Origin: Sphingomonas sp.
Lineage (GTDB): Bacteria; Pseudomonadota; Alphaproteobacteria; Sphingomonadales; Sphingomonadaceae
NCBI RefSeq assembly: GCF_023266535.1
Contig: NZ_JAHFPY010000018.1
Span: forward strand, 1 to 36,194
Direction of reading: 5' to 3'
Length of the DNA: 36,194 bases
In this document: one piece after another, positions 35,104 to 36,194 of the stretch
Numbering within the stretch: position 1 is the stretch's first letter
Layout: every line of letters starts with the position of its first letter
Program-made: the position numbers and the translations under genes
The notes under the pieces: generated by a model
The model's database searches: none
Told to the model about the DNA's origin: nothing
Seen by the model: the letters and a program-made list of their open reading frames with translations, nothing else

Positions 35104-36194
35104 ATGAATATGCGCGTGGGCCGCGGGGCCCTGGTAAGTGTTGCGTTATTGCTGAGTTCCACAGCTGCCAGTGCAGTTGATCCGACGCCAGGCCGCGGCC
35201 CCAGACCGGATTGGGTCACGGCCCTTCCCATCCCCGATCCCGACCCCTCGCGAAAGGAGGAGGCGGCGCAGTTCCTGCTGATGGCGTCCCAATCAAGGTT
35301 CGCCAAATCGGCGCTCGATATCTTCTTCGAATATGCCATCGTTCCCCAGACGGTCGCTGGTTTGCAGGGCGCTGGGACGATCATCCTGCCCTGGAATGTT
35401 TCCCAGTCGGAACTCGTGATCAACCAGGTCGAACTCCGCCGGGGAAGCCAGGTCATCGACCTGCTCAAGGATGCCGAATTCACCGTTCTGCGGCGCGAGA
35501 ATAACCTCGAATATGCCAAGCTCGACGGCCTGCGCACCGTGGTACTGCCAGCCAAGGGATTGAAGCTGGGTGACGTCGTTCATGTCGCCGCGACCTATCG
35601 TGTGAAAGCGGATTCGGTCGGTACGCAGCTGGATAACCAAATCCAGTGGAAGCCGCCGGCACGCATCGGGCTGTTCCAGGCGCGGGTGCTGGTCGAGCCG
35701 GGCCTTGACGTCAAATGGCGGGCTGCCCCGCAGGTCGACAAGCCATCCATCACCACGACGGCGGCCGGCACAGTTTATTTGTTCGAGAAGCGCAACGCCG
35801 AACCGCCGAAATTTCCCAACGCCATGCTCGCGGCCGACAGGGCGTTGGACGTCCAGTTCACGCGCATCGGCAGCTGGGGCGAGATTGCAAAAACCTTCCA
35901 GCCACTGTTCGACGAGGGCCGCCGAATTCAGCCTGATTCGGATCTGGCCAGGCAAGCGGATCGCATCGCCGGCGAGAACAAGGATCCGGCCAGCCGGATG
36001 ATGGCCGCTCTGCGATTGTCCCAGGAGCAGGTACGCTATGTGGCCTTGCTACTGGGCGACGGCGCCTACGCACCGACGCCGGCAGAGGAAAATTGGGACA
36101 GCAAGTTCGGCGATTGCAAGGGCAAGGCCGTCATGTTGCTTGCGTTGTTTGACCGCATGGGGATTGCAGCGGTGCCATTGCTGGTGAAATCCGA
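35104..36194 (+). CDS. DUF3857/transglutaminase-like protein (partial, runs off the edge)
   Basis: The frame from ATG 35104 stays open for 363 codons to the window edge. A signal peptide (about 1-24, ending STAASA) is followed by a DUF3857 domain (about 60-240, [20 protein letters not shown] and [16 protein letters not shown]) and then the start of a transglutaminase-like domain with the catalytic cysteine in [17 protein letters not shown] (about 337-353). Its His and Asp partners lie beyond the edge. Such secreted proteins are probably peptidases or cross-linkers of the cell surface; the substrate is unknown. GGGGGG five bases upstream serves as Shine-Dalgarno. It is divergent from lon with about 100 bases between. 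Confidence 0.85.
   Translation, partial: MNMRVGRGALVSVALLLSSTAASAVDPTPGRGPRPDWVTALPIPDPDPSRKEEAAQFLLMASQSRFAKSALDIFFEYAIVPQTVAGLQGAGTIILPWNVSQSELVINQVELRRGSQVIDLLKDAEFTVLRRENNLEYAKLDGLRTVVLPAKGLKLGDVVHVAATYRVKADSVGTQLDNQIQWKPPARIGLFQARVLVEPGLDVKWRAAPQVDKPSITTTAAGTVYLFEKRNAEPPKFPNAMLAADRALDVQFTRIGSWGEIAKTFQPLFDEGRRIQPDSDLARQADRIAGENKDPASRMMAALRLSQEQVRYVALLLGDGAYAPTPAEENWDSKFGDCKGKAVMLLALFDRMGIAAVPLLVKS

Overview
The window looks like chromosomal DNA from a high-GC alphaproteobacterium, most likely Sphingomonadales. The basis is the combination of a eukaryote-like NADP isocitrate dehydrogenase, a short prolyl-tRNA synthetase without an editing insertion, a separate c-type cytochrome maturation operon, GAAC-N7-GAAC SOS operators of the alphaproteobacterial kind, and a DUF3775 gene. 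This is inference from gene content, not a database match. Almost everything is conserved core gene content packed tightly, often with 4-bp ATGA or GTGA overlaps. I see no prophage, CRISPR array or resistance island.

Layout. 1-311: a nested inverted repeat, then a promoter with two SOS boxes driving a 35-residue membrane peptide. 358-1886 (minus): phospholipid synthesis (pssA, psd). 1987-5604 (plus): icd, a palindromic repeat, a CPA2 cation/proton antiporter, and a small element made of paired two-hairpin repeats around a DUF559 endonuclease-like gene. 5601-10050 (minus): GFA-family protein, a small secreted protein, alaS and a sugar-epimerase-like gene. 10099-11076 (plus): mtgA. 11073-19447 (minus): dnaE, then further upstream a secreted protein, glutathione peroxidase, a membrane PH-like protein, lolD, lolC/E and proS. 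19448-20999: a structured, terminator-ended RNA candidate, a TonB-C protein, tRNA-Met (minus strand) and DUF3775. 20992-23457 (minus): a 2'-5' RNA ligase-like gene broken by one amber codon, and kup. 23646-24746 (plus): ald. 24731-29491 (minus): ccmCDEFGH plus a ccmI-like gene. 29548-30709 (minus): an amino-acid dehydrogenase and tRNA-His. 30790-32024 (plus): a HIT protein and a Crp/Fnr regulator. 32098-35005 (minus): tRNA-Val, hupB and lon. 35104-end (plus): a DUF3857/transglutaminase protein cut by the window edge.

The two items most likely to be new are at the left. First, the paired repeat: the copy between icd and the antiporter has its two inverted modules almost touching, while in the second copy the same two modules bracket a DUF559 gene. 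The repeat supplies that gene's ribosome-binding site and its C-terminal codons, and also the last codons and stop of the antiporter. The hairpin stems differ in sequence in all four modules but stay paired. This resembles a REP element with its own associated nuclease gene and a gene-less derivative. Second, a tiny membrane peptide sits under a promoter flanked or overlapped by two perfect SOS boxes, which suggests a damage-induced peptide, perhaps a division inhibitor in the manner of Caulobacter SidA.
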